Source of the DNA: SSSZ01 sp016790965
Lineage (GTDB): Bacteria > Pseudomonadota > Gammaproteobacteria > Burkholderiales > Rhodocyclaceae
DNA length: 64,000 nt
Direction of reading: 5' to 3'
Assembly (NCBI GenBank): GCA_016790965.1
Contig: JAEUNZ010000001.1
Location: 31,017-95,016, forward strand
Shown here: in pieces, positions 1-7,068 of the stretch
Position numbering within the stretch: the first letter of the stretch is position 1
Layout of the letters: each line of letters starts with the position of its first letter
Notes under the pieces: model-generated
Seen by the model: the letters and a program-made list of their open reading frames with translations, nothing else
The model's database searches: none
What the model was told of the DNA's origin: nothing
Program-made: the position numbers and the translations under genes

Positions 1-2
1 GA

Positions 3-224
3 GCGCAGCGGGAAGCACCGCTGGCCGCAGTGGCCGTGCCCGAGACCGTCTCCGCCGGACTCACACTTGATCAGTTCGAGAGAGAGATGCTGGTCCAGGC
101 CCTCGACCGTACGGGCTGGAACGTCACCCATGCGGCGCGCATTCTGGGAGTGTCCCGGGACACTCTGCGCTATCGCATCGACAAGCACGGCTTGGCCAAG
201 CGGGGTAACGGACTCCCGAACTGA
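3..224 (+). CDS. sigma-54-type response regulator, C-terminal part (Fis HTH)
   Basis: The open frame enters from the left edge, so only about the last 73 residues are present. The visible part is a linker followed by a Fis-type helix-turn-helix: an FEREMLVQAL helix, then NVTHAARILGVSRDTLRYRIDKHGL, a pattern typical of the DNA-binding end of NtrC-family enhancer-binding proteins. In that family the missing upstream part would hold a receiver and an AAA+ domain that opens sigma-54 promoters. A sigma-54-like promoter lies 144 bases downstream of the stop, so local regulation of the following small genes is plausible, although this is inference. It could also be a one-component regulator, because the N-terminus is not visible. 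Confidence 0.8.
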   Translation, partial: AQREAPLAAVAVPETVSAGLTLDQFEREMLVQALDRTGWNVTHAARILGVSRDTLRYRIDKHGLAKRGNGLPN

Positions 225-367
225 GGCGCCTCGATCCAGGGGGAGCGCCCGCGGCGCAGGGGGATATGCCCCTTTGGGCTTGTCATTTGACCCAGGCTGC
301 TGCGCCCTTGGGCCTCGGACGCGATGGAATATCCAAATAATCATAGGCATAGAGAAATCACTCGGGC

Positions 368-383
368 TGGCACGGGCCATGCT
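368..383 (+). promoter_or_regulatory. sigma-54-like promoter (-24/-12)
   Basis: TGGCAC at 368-373, five bases, then ATGCT at 379-383. The GG (369-370) and GC (381-382) doublets are exactly ten bases apart, as required for sigma-54. One base of the -12 element differs from TTGC. It lies about 85 bases ahead of the small secreted gene at 469 and downstream of a gene with an NtrC-type DNA-binding end, which supports the call. Confidence 0.55.
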
Positions 384-428
384 GCATGGGAAGCATGGGA
401 ATGAATTCGGCGTCAGCCGCTCCCATGC
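384..428 (+). repeat. three GCATGGGA copies (two direct, one inverted)
   Basis: GCATGGGA occurs at 384-391 and 393-400, and its reverse complement TCCCATGC at 421-428. The second and third copies can form an 8-bp hairpin with a 20-base loop. The set lies at and just after the expected start of transcription from the sigma-54-like promoter, so it may be a 5' UTR structure or a protein-binding site. Confidence 0.5.
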
Positions 429-468
429 AAGCCTTGTCCCGACCGAGAACCTTTCAAGGAGACCCAAA

Positions 469-732
469 ATGTCCAAGACTTTGATGTCACTTTCCGCCTT
501 CGCCCTGGCAATCAGCCTTGCGGCGCCCGCCACCGCCTATTCTCCCGCGAGCTTCGACCTGAGCATCGCCCGTGCCGAGCGGCCCGAGAAACCCGAAAAG
601 CCGCAAAAGCGCGAAAGAATCGGCGCCCTCGAGGTGGATTCGCAACTGGCCCGCGAGGCGACCGAGCGCCCCCGCGGCCGCGACAATGAGCGTCCCGGCG
701 ATCGTCAGCGGCGCGGCGGCCGCGGCGCCTGA
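469..732 (+). CDS. small secreted Arg/Pro-rich protein
   Basis: 87 residues, starting at an ATG 5 bases after a clear AAGGAGA ribosome binding site. Residues 1-23 form a Sec signal peptide (hydrophobic stretch LSAFALAISLAAPATA). The mature part is very polar, with an ERPEKPEKPQKRER segment and an Arg/Gly-rich end (RQRRGGRGA), which suggests an unstructured periplasmic or secreted polypeptide. No family is recognised. It is the first gene after the sigma-54-like promoter and is followed by another small secreted gene, so the two are probably co-transcribed. Function is unknown. Confidence 0.65.
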   Translation: MSKTLMSLSAFALAISLAAPATAYSPASFDLSIARAERPEKPEKPQKRERIGALEVDSQLAREATERPRGRDNERPGDRQRRGGRGA

Positions 733-800
733 AGCAGGCCACTGGAGGGAGCCGAGGGTTCCCTCCCCCCTCCCCCCTATTCCCTGAGGAGTCATCGACC

Positions 801-986
801 ATGAACAAGCCCTTGCGCAGCATCCTTACCCTCTTAGGCGCCGGCGTCATTTCCCTTCTGCTCGCGAGCCCAGCGATGGCCGGCAATTCCGTCTCTCGCG
901 GCCACGGTGTCAAATGCACCTGGGTGCTCGTCTCTTCTGTCGGCGGGAACAACGTCTATCAGCAGGTGTGCCGCCGAGGCGTCTGA
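801..986 (+). CDS. small secreted protein with two cysteines
   Basis: 61 residues. The signal peptide covers about residues 1-27 (LTLLGAGVISLLLASPAMA), leaving a mature peptide of about 34 residues that contains two cysteines (GVKCTW and QQVCRR), which could form one disulfide in the periplasm. A TGAGGAG sequence at 784-790 serves as ribosome binding site. The 3' end overlaps the likely start of the next gene, so the two are probably translationally coupled. No family is recognised. Because it is so short, it could also be a processed peptide or a leader for the gene behind it. Confidence 0.6.
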   Translation: MNKPLRSILTLLGAGVISLLLASPAMAGNSVSRGHGVKCTWVLVSSVGGNNVYQQVCRRGV

Positions 987-1927
987 TCATCGGTTCGCGT
1001 CGCGCCGGTCACGCCCGGTGCCTGGTTCTTTTCCTGGCACTCGGTGGACCGGTTGCCTGGGCTGATTCGCCTCTGAAAGGGAGTCTTGAAATCGCGGCCG
1101 GCCACGAAGAACTCACCAGTCCGCTGGTGCGCGTGGCTCCCTCCGGCCCGCTGTTGCGAGTGGAAGGGCTCAACCGCCTGGCGGGCAGCAGCCTCCGCAT
1201 CAATGGCTCCGTCCTCCGCGACTGGACCCTGGACGGCGGCACCGGCATTTCCGCTTCGGCGCGGGGTGACGTCCTGCGCGCGCCGGCTGCTCCGGATCTG
1301 GACTGGGGAATCGCCGCCGCTGACGTGATGCTGCGCCATCCCTGGGCGGGCGCGACCTGGGGCATCGGACCGAGCGTCCAGCGACTCTGGGTCGCGCGAC
1401 GCAGGTTTCGGGATACCGTTGGGGTCCAGGCAGACGCGCTTCGCGTTGATGGGAGCGGCCATTGGTCCCTGGCCGGCGATTGGGCGCAGACGCAGCACTC
1501 GGGGGAAAACTCCGATTTCAACAGTGCTATCGCCTTGGTCAGTCTGCAGCGCCGAATCAGCGATCCCCTGCCCGGCCTCGAATCCATGGACCTCGAGGGC
1601 GGCCTCTTGCGCGAACGCAATCGCGCGGGGCTGCCGGAGCTGGGGAGTCGAAGTGCCTATCTGCGCGTGACCCTCGCCGGCAAGCGATGGGGCTACGACT
1701 GGTCCCTGGGGGGCATGACCCAGCGCTCGCGGTTCGATGCCACGGTGCTTGATCCGTTGCCGGCCAGAAGGGATCGCTTTCGCTCCCTCGACCTGTCGGT
1801 CTCCCGGGACATCGGCGAAGGCGCCTATGTCAAAGCCGAAGCCAATTTCGCCCGGAACGAAGCAAACTCGCCCCTCTTCGAGAGCCGCTACCGCCAGGTC
1901 GCCCTGACCCTGGGTTTTGCCTGGTAG
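968..1927 (+). CDS. putative outer-membrane beta-barrel protein (Slam/DUF560-like)
   Basis: About 319 residues from a GTG at 968. This start gives a good signal peptide (RRAGHAR followed by CLVLFLALGGPVAWA); an ATG at 914 is also open but would bury the signal. The mature protein shows alternating hydrophobic/polar strands and ends in ...TLGFAW, an aromatic C-terminus typical of outer-membrane barrels. Overall layout and the end (AEANFARNEANSPLFESRY) resemble the barrel part of surface-lipoprotein assembly modifiers (DUF560), but the N-terminal TPR part of that family is absent. The gene overlaps the preceding small secreted gene by 19 bases. The barrel is a fair inference; the family name is tentative. 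Confidence 0.55.
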   Translation: MPPRRLIIGSRRAGHARCLVLFLALGGPVAWADSPLKGSLEIAAGHEELTSPLVRVAPSGPLLRVEGLNRLAGSSLRINGSVLRDWTLDGGTGISASARGDVLRAPAAPDLDWGIAAADVMLRHPWAGATWGIGPSVQRLWVARRRFRDTVGVQADALRVDGSGHWSLAGDWAQTQHSGENSDFNSAIALVSLQRRISDPLPGLESMDLEGGLLRERNRAGLPELGSRSAYLRVTLAGKRWGYDWSLGGMTQRSRFDATVLDPLPARRDRFRSLDLSVSRDIGEGAYVKAEANFARNEANSPLFESRYRQVALTLGFAW

Positions 1928-1934
1928 CTTCGCT

Positions 1935-2993
1935 TCAGCGTACCTTGATTTCGGTCCAGAGCCTGGACATCAGACGGCGCTGCTTCGGGTCAAGGTCCCG
2001 CAGCATTTCCAGGCGTGCGAGGTCGTCCTGAGTCGGGAACAGCCCCCGCTCTGCGGCCACCTCGCGCAGGATGTGGGGAACCGCGGCGGCGTTGGGATTG
2101 CCGGCGCCAATCAGGTTGGAGACATCGGCCGCGTTGGCGCCGTCGAGCATGAAATCGATGAAGCGGTGGGCGAGGTCGGGTCGCCGCGACGAGGTGTGGA
2201 TGACGAAATTGTCCACCGCCAGCACGGCTCCCTCCTTGGGGATGGCGAAGCCGATGGCGAAGGGCCGGCGGGCGGCCTTGGCGTCCTCCCGGGCGCGGAA
2301 CATGTCGTTGGAGTAGCCGTGGGCGACCCAGATGGTGCCGATGGCGAGTTCCTTGATGTAGGTGCTGTTGGAGAAGGTAGCCCAGTAGGGCTTGGCGCGA
2401 ACGATGAGGTCGCGGGCAGCCCGCCAGTGGGCGGCGTCGGTGTCCTGGGCCGAGTGGCCGAGATAGCGCAGTGCTGCCGCCATCAGCTCGCGCTGGCTGT
2501 TAAGCACGGTCACCCTGCCCTTCAGCTTTTCCAGGTACTTGGGTTCGAAGATCAGGGCCCAGGTATCGGTCGGGAGATGGAGTTCCCGCAGCTTGTCGGC
2601 GTTGTAGCCGATAAGCGTCACCGTCGTCGCGTAGGGGATCGAGTAGCGGTTGCCGGGGTCGTACCAGGCGTTGACGTAGGCCGGGTTGAGGTTGGTGAAG
2701 TGCGGTAGCAGCGCTTTGTCGAGGGGCTTCAGCTCCTGCTTGCGGATCAGGGTCTGGACGGCGTTGCCGGTGGGCACCAGCAGGTCGTAGCCGGCGGCGC
2801 CGGCCTCCAGCTTGGCCAGCATCTCCTCGTTGTCCGAGTAGTAATCCTGTTTCAGGGTGCAGCCGCACCACTTCTCGAAGCGCTCTGCCGTGTCAGCCGA
2901 GATGTAGTTGTTCCAGTTGTAGAGGTAGAGGGTGTCGCCGGCCCCCGCCGGCAAGGCGGCCAGCCAAAGAAGGAGCGCGGCGACGAGCCTCAT
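1935..2993 (-). CDS. potD: spermidine/putrescine ABC transporter substrate-binding protein
   Basis: 352 residues, periplasmic solute-binding component of a polyamine importer. The signal peptide is at residues 1-18 (LVAALLLWLAALPAGAG). The mature start, TLYLYNWNNYIS, is the hallmark of PotD/PotF proteins; YDLLVPTG and IPYATTVTLIGYN are further family motifs lining the polyamine site. The ATG at 2993 overlaps the stop of potC (ATGA), and the open frame extends upstream only as an out-of-context shadow of potC. It is the last gene of potA-potB-potC-potD. Whether putrescine or spermidine is preferred cannot be read from the sequence with confidence. Confidence 0.93.
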   Translation of the reverse strand: MRLVAALLLWLAALPAGAGDTLYLYNWNNYISADTAERFEKWCGCTLKQDYYSDNEEMLAKLEAGAAGYDLLVPTGNAVQTLIRKQELKPLDKALLPHFTNLNPAYVNAWYDPGNRYSIPYATTVTLIGYNADKLRELHLPTDTWALIFEPKYLEKLKGRVTVLNSQRELMAAALRYLGHSAQDTDAAHWRAARDLIVRAKPYWATFSNSTYIKELAIGTIWVAHGYSNDMFRAREDAKAARRPFAIGFAIPKEGAVLAVDNFVIHTSSRRPDLAHRFIDFMLDGANAADVSNLIGAGNPNAAAVPHILREVAAERGLFPTQDDLARLEMLRDLDPKQRRLMSRLWTEIKVR

Positions 2994-3766
2994 CGGCTGC
3001 TCTTCAGGGTGTCCGGCGCGAAGCGGGCGGCCAGGGCGATGAGGCTGAGGGTCAGGGCCATGAGCAGGGTCGACACGGCATTGACCTCCGGCGTTACCGC
3101 CACCTTGATCATTGAATAGATCTGTAGCGGCAGGGTCGACATGCCTACCCCGGCGACGAAAAAGGTGATGACGAAATCGTCGATGGAGAGGGTGAAAGCC
3201 ATCAGGTAGCCGGCGACGATGCCGGGCAGGATCAGCGGCAGGGTCACCCGGCGGAAGGTGCGCCAGGGGGTGGCGCCCAGATCCCGGGCGGCCTCGAAGA
3301 GGCTCTCGTCCATGCCCGCCAGGCGGGCGCGCACGATGATGGCGACGAAACCGATGGAAAAGGTGATGTGGGCGGCGAGGATGGAGAATAAGCCCAGGGT
3401 CAGGTCCAGCATCTGGCGGAAGAAGAGCAGCAGCGAGACGCCGAGCAGGATTTCCGGCATCGCCACCGGCGTTAGCACCAGGAAGGGCAACAGTTTTGGC
3501 CGCCAGCGGTGCATGGCGATGCCGGCCATGGTGCCGAGCACGGTGGCAACGGTACTTGAAACCACCGCGATGAACAACGAGTTGCCCGCCGCCTGCAGCA
3601 TGTTGTCGTCGGCCAACAGTTTGCCGTACCAGGCGGTGGTGAAGCCCACCCAGGAAGCGTTCAGTTCCGAATCGTTGAAGGAAAACAGAACCACCACGGC
3701 CAGCGGCACGTAGAGGAAGGCGTAGGTGGCGAGCCCAGCAGCCCACAGAAAGGGGGAGCGGCTCAT
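2990..3766 (-). CDS. potC: polyamine ABC transporter permease PotC
   Basis: 258 residues, inner-membrane permease with about six transmembrane helices, starting with FLWAAGLATYAFLYVPLAVVVLFSF. The EAARDLGATPWRTFRRVTLPLILPGI segment is the EAA loop that docks on the ATPase PotA. Length is normal for PotC. Its stop overlaps the potD start. Unlike the other junctions of this operon, it is separated from potB by about 120 bases holding an inverted-repeat element. Confidence 0.93.
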   Translation of the reverse strand: MSRSPFLWAAGLATYAFLYVPLAVVVLFSFNDSELNASWVGFTTAWYGKLLADDNMLQAAGNSLFIAVVSSTVATVLGTMAGIAMHRWRPKLLPFLVLTPVAMPEILLGVSLLLFFRQMLDLTLGLFSILAAHITFSIGFVAIIVRARLAGMDESLFEAARDLGATPWRTFRRVTLPLILPGIVAGYLMAFTLSIDDFVITFFVAGVGMSTLPLQIYSMIKVAVTPEVNAVSTLLMALTLSLIALAARFAPDTLKSSR

Positions 3767-3781
3767 CCCGCCACCTGCTCG

Positions 3782-3869
3782 CCGTTCGCCCTGAGCCCTT
3801 CGACTCGGCTCAGGACAGGCCTGTCGAAGGGCGTTTTGCCAAGGGTTTCGACAGACTCAGCCCGAACGG
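3782..3869. repeat. REP-like inverted repeat between potB and potC
   Basis: GCCCTTCGAC (3795-3804) and GTCGAAGGGC (3823-3832) make a perfect 10-bp stem around a palindromic GACAGGCCTGTC. An outer pair, CCGTTCGCCCTGAG (from 3782) and CTCAGCCCGAACGG (to 3869), encloses the whole element. Repeats with the theme CTTCGACAGGCTCAGG are widespread in environmental proteobacterial genomes. It lies in the only wide gap of an otherwise overlapping operon, so it may have inserted there, and it could stop or stabilise the transcript. Confidence 0.7.
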
Positions 3870-3887
3870 AGGATGTCTGGCGCCGCG

Positions 3888-4724
3888 TCACCCCGCCCCC
3901 CGCGTCCGCGTCACCCTTGCCGACACCCCCGCCACCGCCAGCACGGCCGCCGTCAGGGCCAGGGACAAGGTCGCCCCCAGGGGCCAGTCCCGGTTGTCCA
4001 GGAACTGCTCCTTGATCAGGTTGCCGATGAGAATGTCGCCGGTGCCGCCCAAGAGTTCCGGCACCGCGAACATGCCCAGCACGGGGATGAAGACCAGCAC
4101 CGCCCCGGAGAACACTCCGGGCAGCGACAGCGGCCAGGTCACCCGCCAGAAGCGCGTCCACGCCCCCGCTCCCAGGTCCTGGGCGGCTTCCAGCAGGGCC
4201 GGGTCGTGCTTTTCCAGGTTGGTGTAGAGGGGCAGGATCATGAAAGGCAGGTGCACATAGACCATGCCGACGATCACCGCCGTCGTCGAATAGAGCAGGT
4301 TCAAGGGGCCGAGAATGATGATCCAGGCGTAAACCCGGATCAGGAAGTTGCTGGCGAAGGGCAGGATCACCAGCAGCACCAAGAGATCCCGCTGCCGCTT
4401 GGGGCTCCTGGCGATGAGCAGCGCCAGGGGGTAGGCCAGCAGCAGGCAGAGCAGCGTGGTCAGCCCGGCGATGAGGAAGGACTTGGCCAGGATTCCCGCG
4501 TAGATCACGTCTTCGCCGACGAAGCGGTAGGCGTCCAGGGAAAGGCCGTGCGTCGCCAGGGGCGCCAGGCCGCCGAACTCCCCCGGCTCGCGGAAGCTCG
4601 CCGCCGCCATGATCAGCGCCGGCACCAGGAAGAAGACGACGAGAAAGAGCGCCGGCGGCAGGGTCACCAGCCAGCGGGTCAGCCGCTCGGCGGAGGGCCT
4701 AAGACGCGAGATAGACGCCCGCAT
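3888..4724 (-). CDS. potB: polyamine ABC transporter permease PotB
   Basis: 278 residues, first permease of the polyamine importer. It has about six membrane helices, the first being LVTLPPALFLVVFFLVPALIMAA. The EAAQDLGAGAWTRFWRVTWPLSLPGV segment is the EAA loop contacting PotA. The start codon lies 26 bases inside the end of potA, indicating translational coupling. The C-terminus is short and basic (RVTRTRGAG). Length and topology match PotB/PotH. Confidence 0.92.
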   Translation of the reverse strand: MRASISRLRPSAERLTRWLVTLPPALFLVVFFLVPALIMAAASFREPGEFGGLAPLATHGLSLDAYRFVGEDVIYAGILAKSFLIAGLTTLLCLLLAYPLALLIARSPKRQRDLLVLLVILPFASNFLIRVYAWIIILGPLNLLYSTTAVIVGMVYVHLPFMILPLYTNLEKHDPALLEAAQDLGAGAWTRFWRVTWPLSLPGVFSGAVLVFIPVLGMFAVPELLGGTGDILIGNLIKEQFLDNRDWPLGATLSLALTAAVLAVAGVSARVTRTRGAG

Positions 4725-5784
4725 CGTGCCTCCATTCCACGCTCACCCGGTCGCCGATTTCGTGAAAGCGCGCCTTGCCCGGGGCGGCGTTGGTGGTCAG
4801 GGCGTCCAGGGTGACGCCGTTGTCGAGCTGCACCTTGTATACCGTCACGTCGCCGAGGTAGAGATACTCCCGCACCGTGCCCACGAAATGGTTCTTCAGT
4901 GCGGCCTGCTCGGTGCGGTGGGAAACCCGCAGGTGCTCCGGCCGCAGGGCCAGGGCGCCGCGGCTGCCGGCGGCAGCCTCCGGATGGGCCGGCGCGGCGA
5001 TCTCGCCCAGGCCGGCGGCGGCCAGGCGCAGGCCGTGGAGGGTCGATTCCACCACCGCCGCGTCGATCAGGTTGATGGTGCCGATGAAGTCCGCCACGAA
5101 GCGGTTCTTCGGTGCCGAATAGAGCACCTCCGGCACGTCCAGTTGTTCCACCCGGCCGGCGTTCATGACGGCGATGCGGTGGGAGAGCGCCAGGGCCTCC
5201 TGCTGGGCGTGGGTGACGAAAACGAAGGTCACGCCGACCTCCCGCTGCAGGGCGATCAACTCCCCCTGCATGCGCTCCCGCAGTTTGGCGTCCAGAGCCC
5301 CCAGGGGTTCGTCGAGCAGCAGCAGGCGCGGCTTGTTCACCAGCCCCCGGGCCAGGGCCACCCGCTGCTTCTGGCCGCCGGACAGCTCGTGGGGAAAGGC
5401 GCGGCCCTTCTCCTCCAGATGCACCAGGGCCAGGGCTTCATTCACCCGCCGCTTGATCTCGTTGTCGGACTTGCCCGCCATCTCGAGGGGAAAGGCGATA
5501 TTGCCGCTCACCGTGAGGTGTGGGAACAGCGCGAAACTCTGGAACACCGTATGCACCGGCCGCTGCTCCGGCGGAATCCCCGCCAGGGGCCGCCCGTCTA
5601 GGAAGAGCTCGCCCTCGTCCGGCGCGTCGAAGCCCGCGATCATGCGCAGGATGGTGGTCTTGCCGCAGCCGGAAGGCCCCAGGAGGGTAAAGAATTCACC
5701 GGCCTCAATATCGAGGGAAACCGCCTTCACCGCTTCGAGCTCCCCGAAGCGTCGGGTGATGTTGCGCAGTTCGAGGAGGGCCAT
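4699..5784 (-). CDS. potA: polyamine ABC transporter ATP-binding protein PotA
   Basis: 361 residues, cytoplasmic ATPase of the polyamine importer. Walker A is GPSGCGKTT at residues 36-44; the signature is LSGGQKQRVALARG, followed by Walker B LLLLDEPLGALD and the switch VFVTHAQQEALALS. Residues from about 240 onward form the TOBE-type regulatory domain (ALRPEHLRVS). It is the first gene of potABCD and defines the operon promoter side (5785-5944). The IS256 remnant lies directly upstream, so part of the natural upstream region may have been replaced. Confidence 0.94.
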   Translation of the reverse strand: MALLELRNITRRFGELEAVKAVSLDIEAGEFFTLLGPSGCGKTTILRMIAGFDAPDEGELFLDGRPLAGIPPEQRPVHTVFQSFALFPHLTVSGNIAFPLEMAGKSDNEIKRRVNEALALVHLEEKGRAFPHELSGGQKQRVALARGLVNKPRLLLLDEPLGALDAKLRERMQGELIALQREVGVTFVFVTHAQQEALALSHRIAVMNAGRVEQLDVPEVLYSAPKNRFVADFIGTINLIDAAVVESTLHGLRLAAAGLGEIAAPAHPEAAAGSRGALALRPEHLRVSHRTEQAALKNHFVGTVREYLYLGDVTVYKVQLDNGVTLDALTTNAAPGKARFHEIGDRVSVEWRHDAGVYLAS

Positions 5785-6039
5785 GCCTCGGGCGCCAGCT
5801 TTTTCTTTGCGATAGCTCCATTATAGATTGCTGATGCGCTTTTCCTGCACCATTGGACGCAATGGAGCCGCAGCCTTGGCCGCCCTGATCGGCACCAAAC
5901 GTCGTGACGCGGGCTGCAATTCATCCACTCCGCAGTTGTGCGAGTCAAGTTGTGCAGATGCTGATCAGGTAGTCGGTCGGCTTTCTGCGCGGTGTCGGTG
6001 ACCCGGAGCGCGTCGTGGCACTGACATCGCGCGGCCGAA

Positions 6040-6409
6040 TCAGGCGGCCATCCTCAACTGCTCCTTCTTCTGTTCCGAAAGGAACACCATGTTCAGGTAC
6101 CGGCTGTCGTTCAGCCAGGTCTCGTGGGTCTCGACACAGAGGGCCCGGATCAGCCGCAGGCACGAGGTCTCGTTCGGGAAGATGCAGACGACCCGCGTCC
6201 GGCGCTCGATCTCCTTGTTCAGACATTCGAGCATGTTCTTTCTCTTCATATGCTTGTGGTGTGCCCGGTGATGCCCCTAGATGCTCGGTCATCTCACTCT
6301 CCAGAACCTCCTGCAGCGCTTCCTTCATCATCGACTTCATCAGGTCAGGGCCGCCCGCCACCAGTCCTTCTAACGACGATAACTTCGCCTTAATCTTCCC
6401 CGCGGTCAT
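6040..6409 (-). pseudogene. IS256-family transposase remnant (internal deletion)
   Basis: The minus strand begins with about 46 residues typical of the N-terminus of Mutator/IS256 transposases (VAGGPDLMKSMMKEALQEVL, then ESEMTEHLGA). It then jumps, out of frame, to the C-terminal tail (MLECLNKEIERRTRVVCIFP, then LRLIRALCVETHE), which ends at 6040. The central part with the DDE residues, roughly 270 residues in intact members, is gone. The deletion joint lies near 6250-6290. No convincing terminal inverted repeats could be fixed. It is non-functional and marks a past insertion between potA and the symporter genes. Confidence 0.85.
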
Positions 6410-6804
6410 GGTTTGCCCTCCTTAGGGGTCAAGGTCGATCTAGACAATCAACCTTTCACCATGACCACCCTTCACCGTTCCGGCAAAGAGGCATTTGCAC
6501 ACAATGCTGCACACTACCCAAATCATTCGAATCGCCAATAAATAGAAAAGGTGCCCGATACAGATAACATCAGCCACCTGTCGCGAGAATTGAATTGGTC
6601 CATAAATAGCCAATGAGCTTGAATATCAAAAATTCGTCGTCGGATAGTCAATAACTCATCAATTTTTGATCAACATATTGTTTATTATAGCATTTATTTC
6701 AATCTGTCAGCTGGATGTAAGCTTTATCAAAAAGACTCCTCTCGGCGGCTATTGTTTTTCAAGTGCAGTACGCCGCGCACTCAATTATTTAGGAGGAGAC
6801 AAAT
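6410..6804. other. AT-rich non-coding region upstream of the DUF4212/symporter genes
   Basis: About 395 bases without a credible gene. Next to the IS256 remnant it probably contains the outer end of that element. From about 6520 it becomes strongly AT-rich compared with the rest of the window, and it ends in a strong ribosome binding site (AGGAGGAGA, 6791-6799) for the gene at 6805. It should hold the promoter of the symporter operon, but I could not fix a -35/-10 pair with good spacing. Confidence 0.5.
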
Positions 6805-7059
6805 ATGGACGACAACGGCAAGGCCTATTGGTCCGCTACGCTGGGCCTACTCACCAAAATTCTGGTGATATGGTTCCTGGTGTCCTTCGGCGCTGGAATT
6901 CTTTTCGCCGATGCGTTGAATTCAATCAAGCTTGGGGGCTACCCGCTGGGTTTCTGGTTTGCCCATCAGGGATCGATCTATGTTTTCGTGGCGCTAATCT
7001 TTGTCTACGCCAAGGCCATGGGCAATATCGACCGCAAATTCGACGTCCACGAAGACTAA
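6805..7059 (+). CDS. DUF4212 protein, small subunit of a sodium:solute symporter
   Basis: 84 residues with two transmembrane helices (about 14-34, TKILVIWFLVSFGAGILFA; about 50-70, FWFAHQGSIYVFVALIFVYA). The sequence, including GYPLGFWFAHQGSIYVFV and IDRKFDV, matches the DUF4212 family, whose members are coded directly upstream of a VC_2705-type SSS symporter and are taken to be its small subunit. It begins after a strong AGGAGGAGA and stops 9 bases before the symporter gene. The transported solute is probably a short carboxylate such as acetate, by family association only. Confidence 0.9.
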   Translation: MDDNGKAYWSATLGLLTKILVIWFLVSFGAGILFADALNSIKLGGYPLGFWFAHQGSIYVFVALIFVYAKAMGNIDRKFDVHED

Positions 7060-7068
7060 GGAGCACCC

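Noticed and set aside
1935..3746. 603-codon reading of potD extended upstream
   Set aside because: The first 250 residues are potC read in the wrong frame; the signal peptide start at 2993 is correct.
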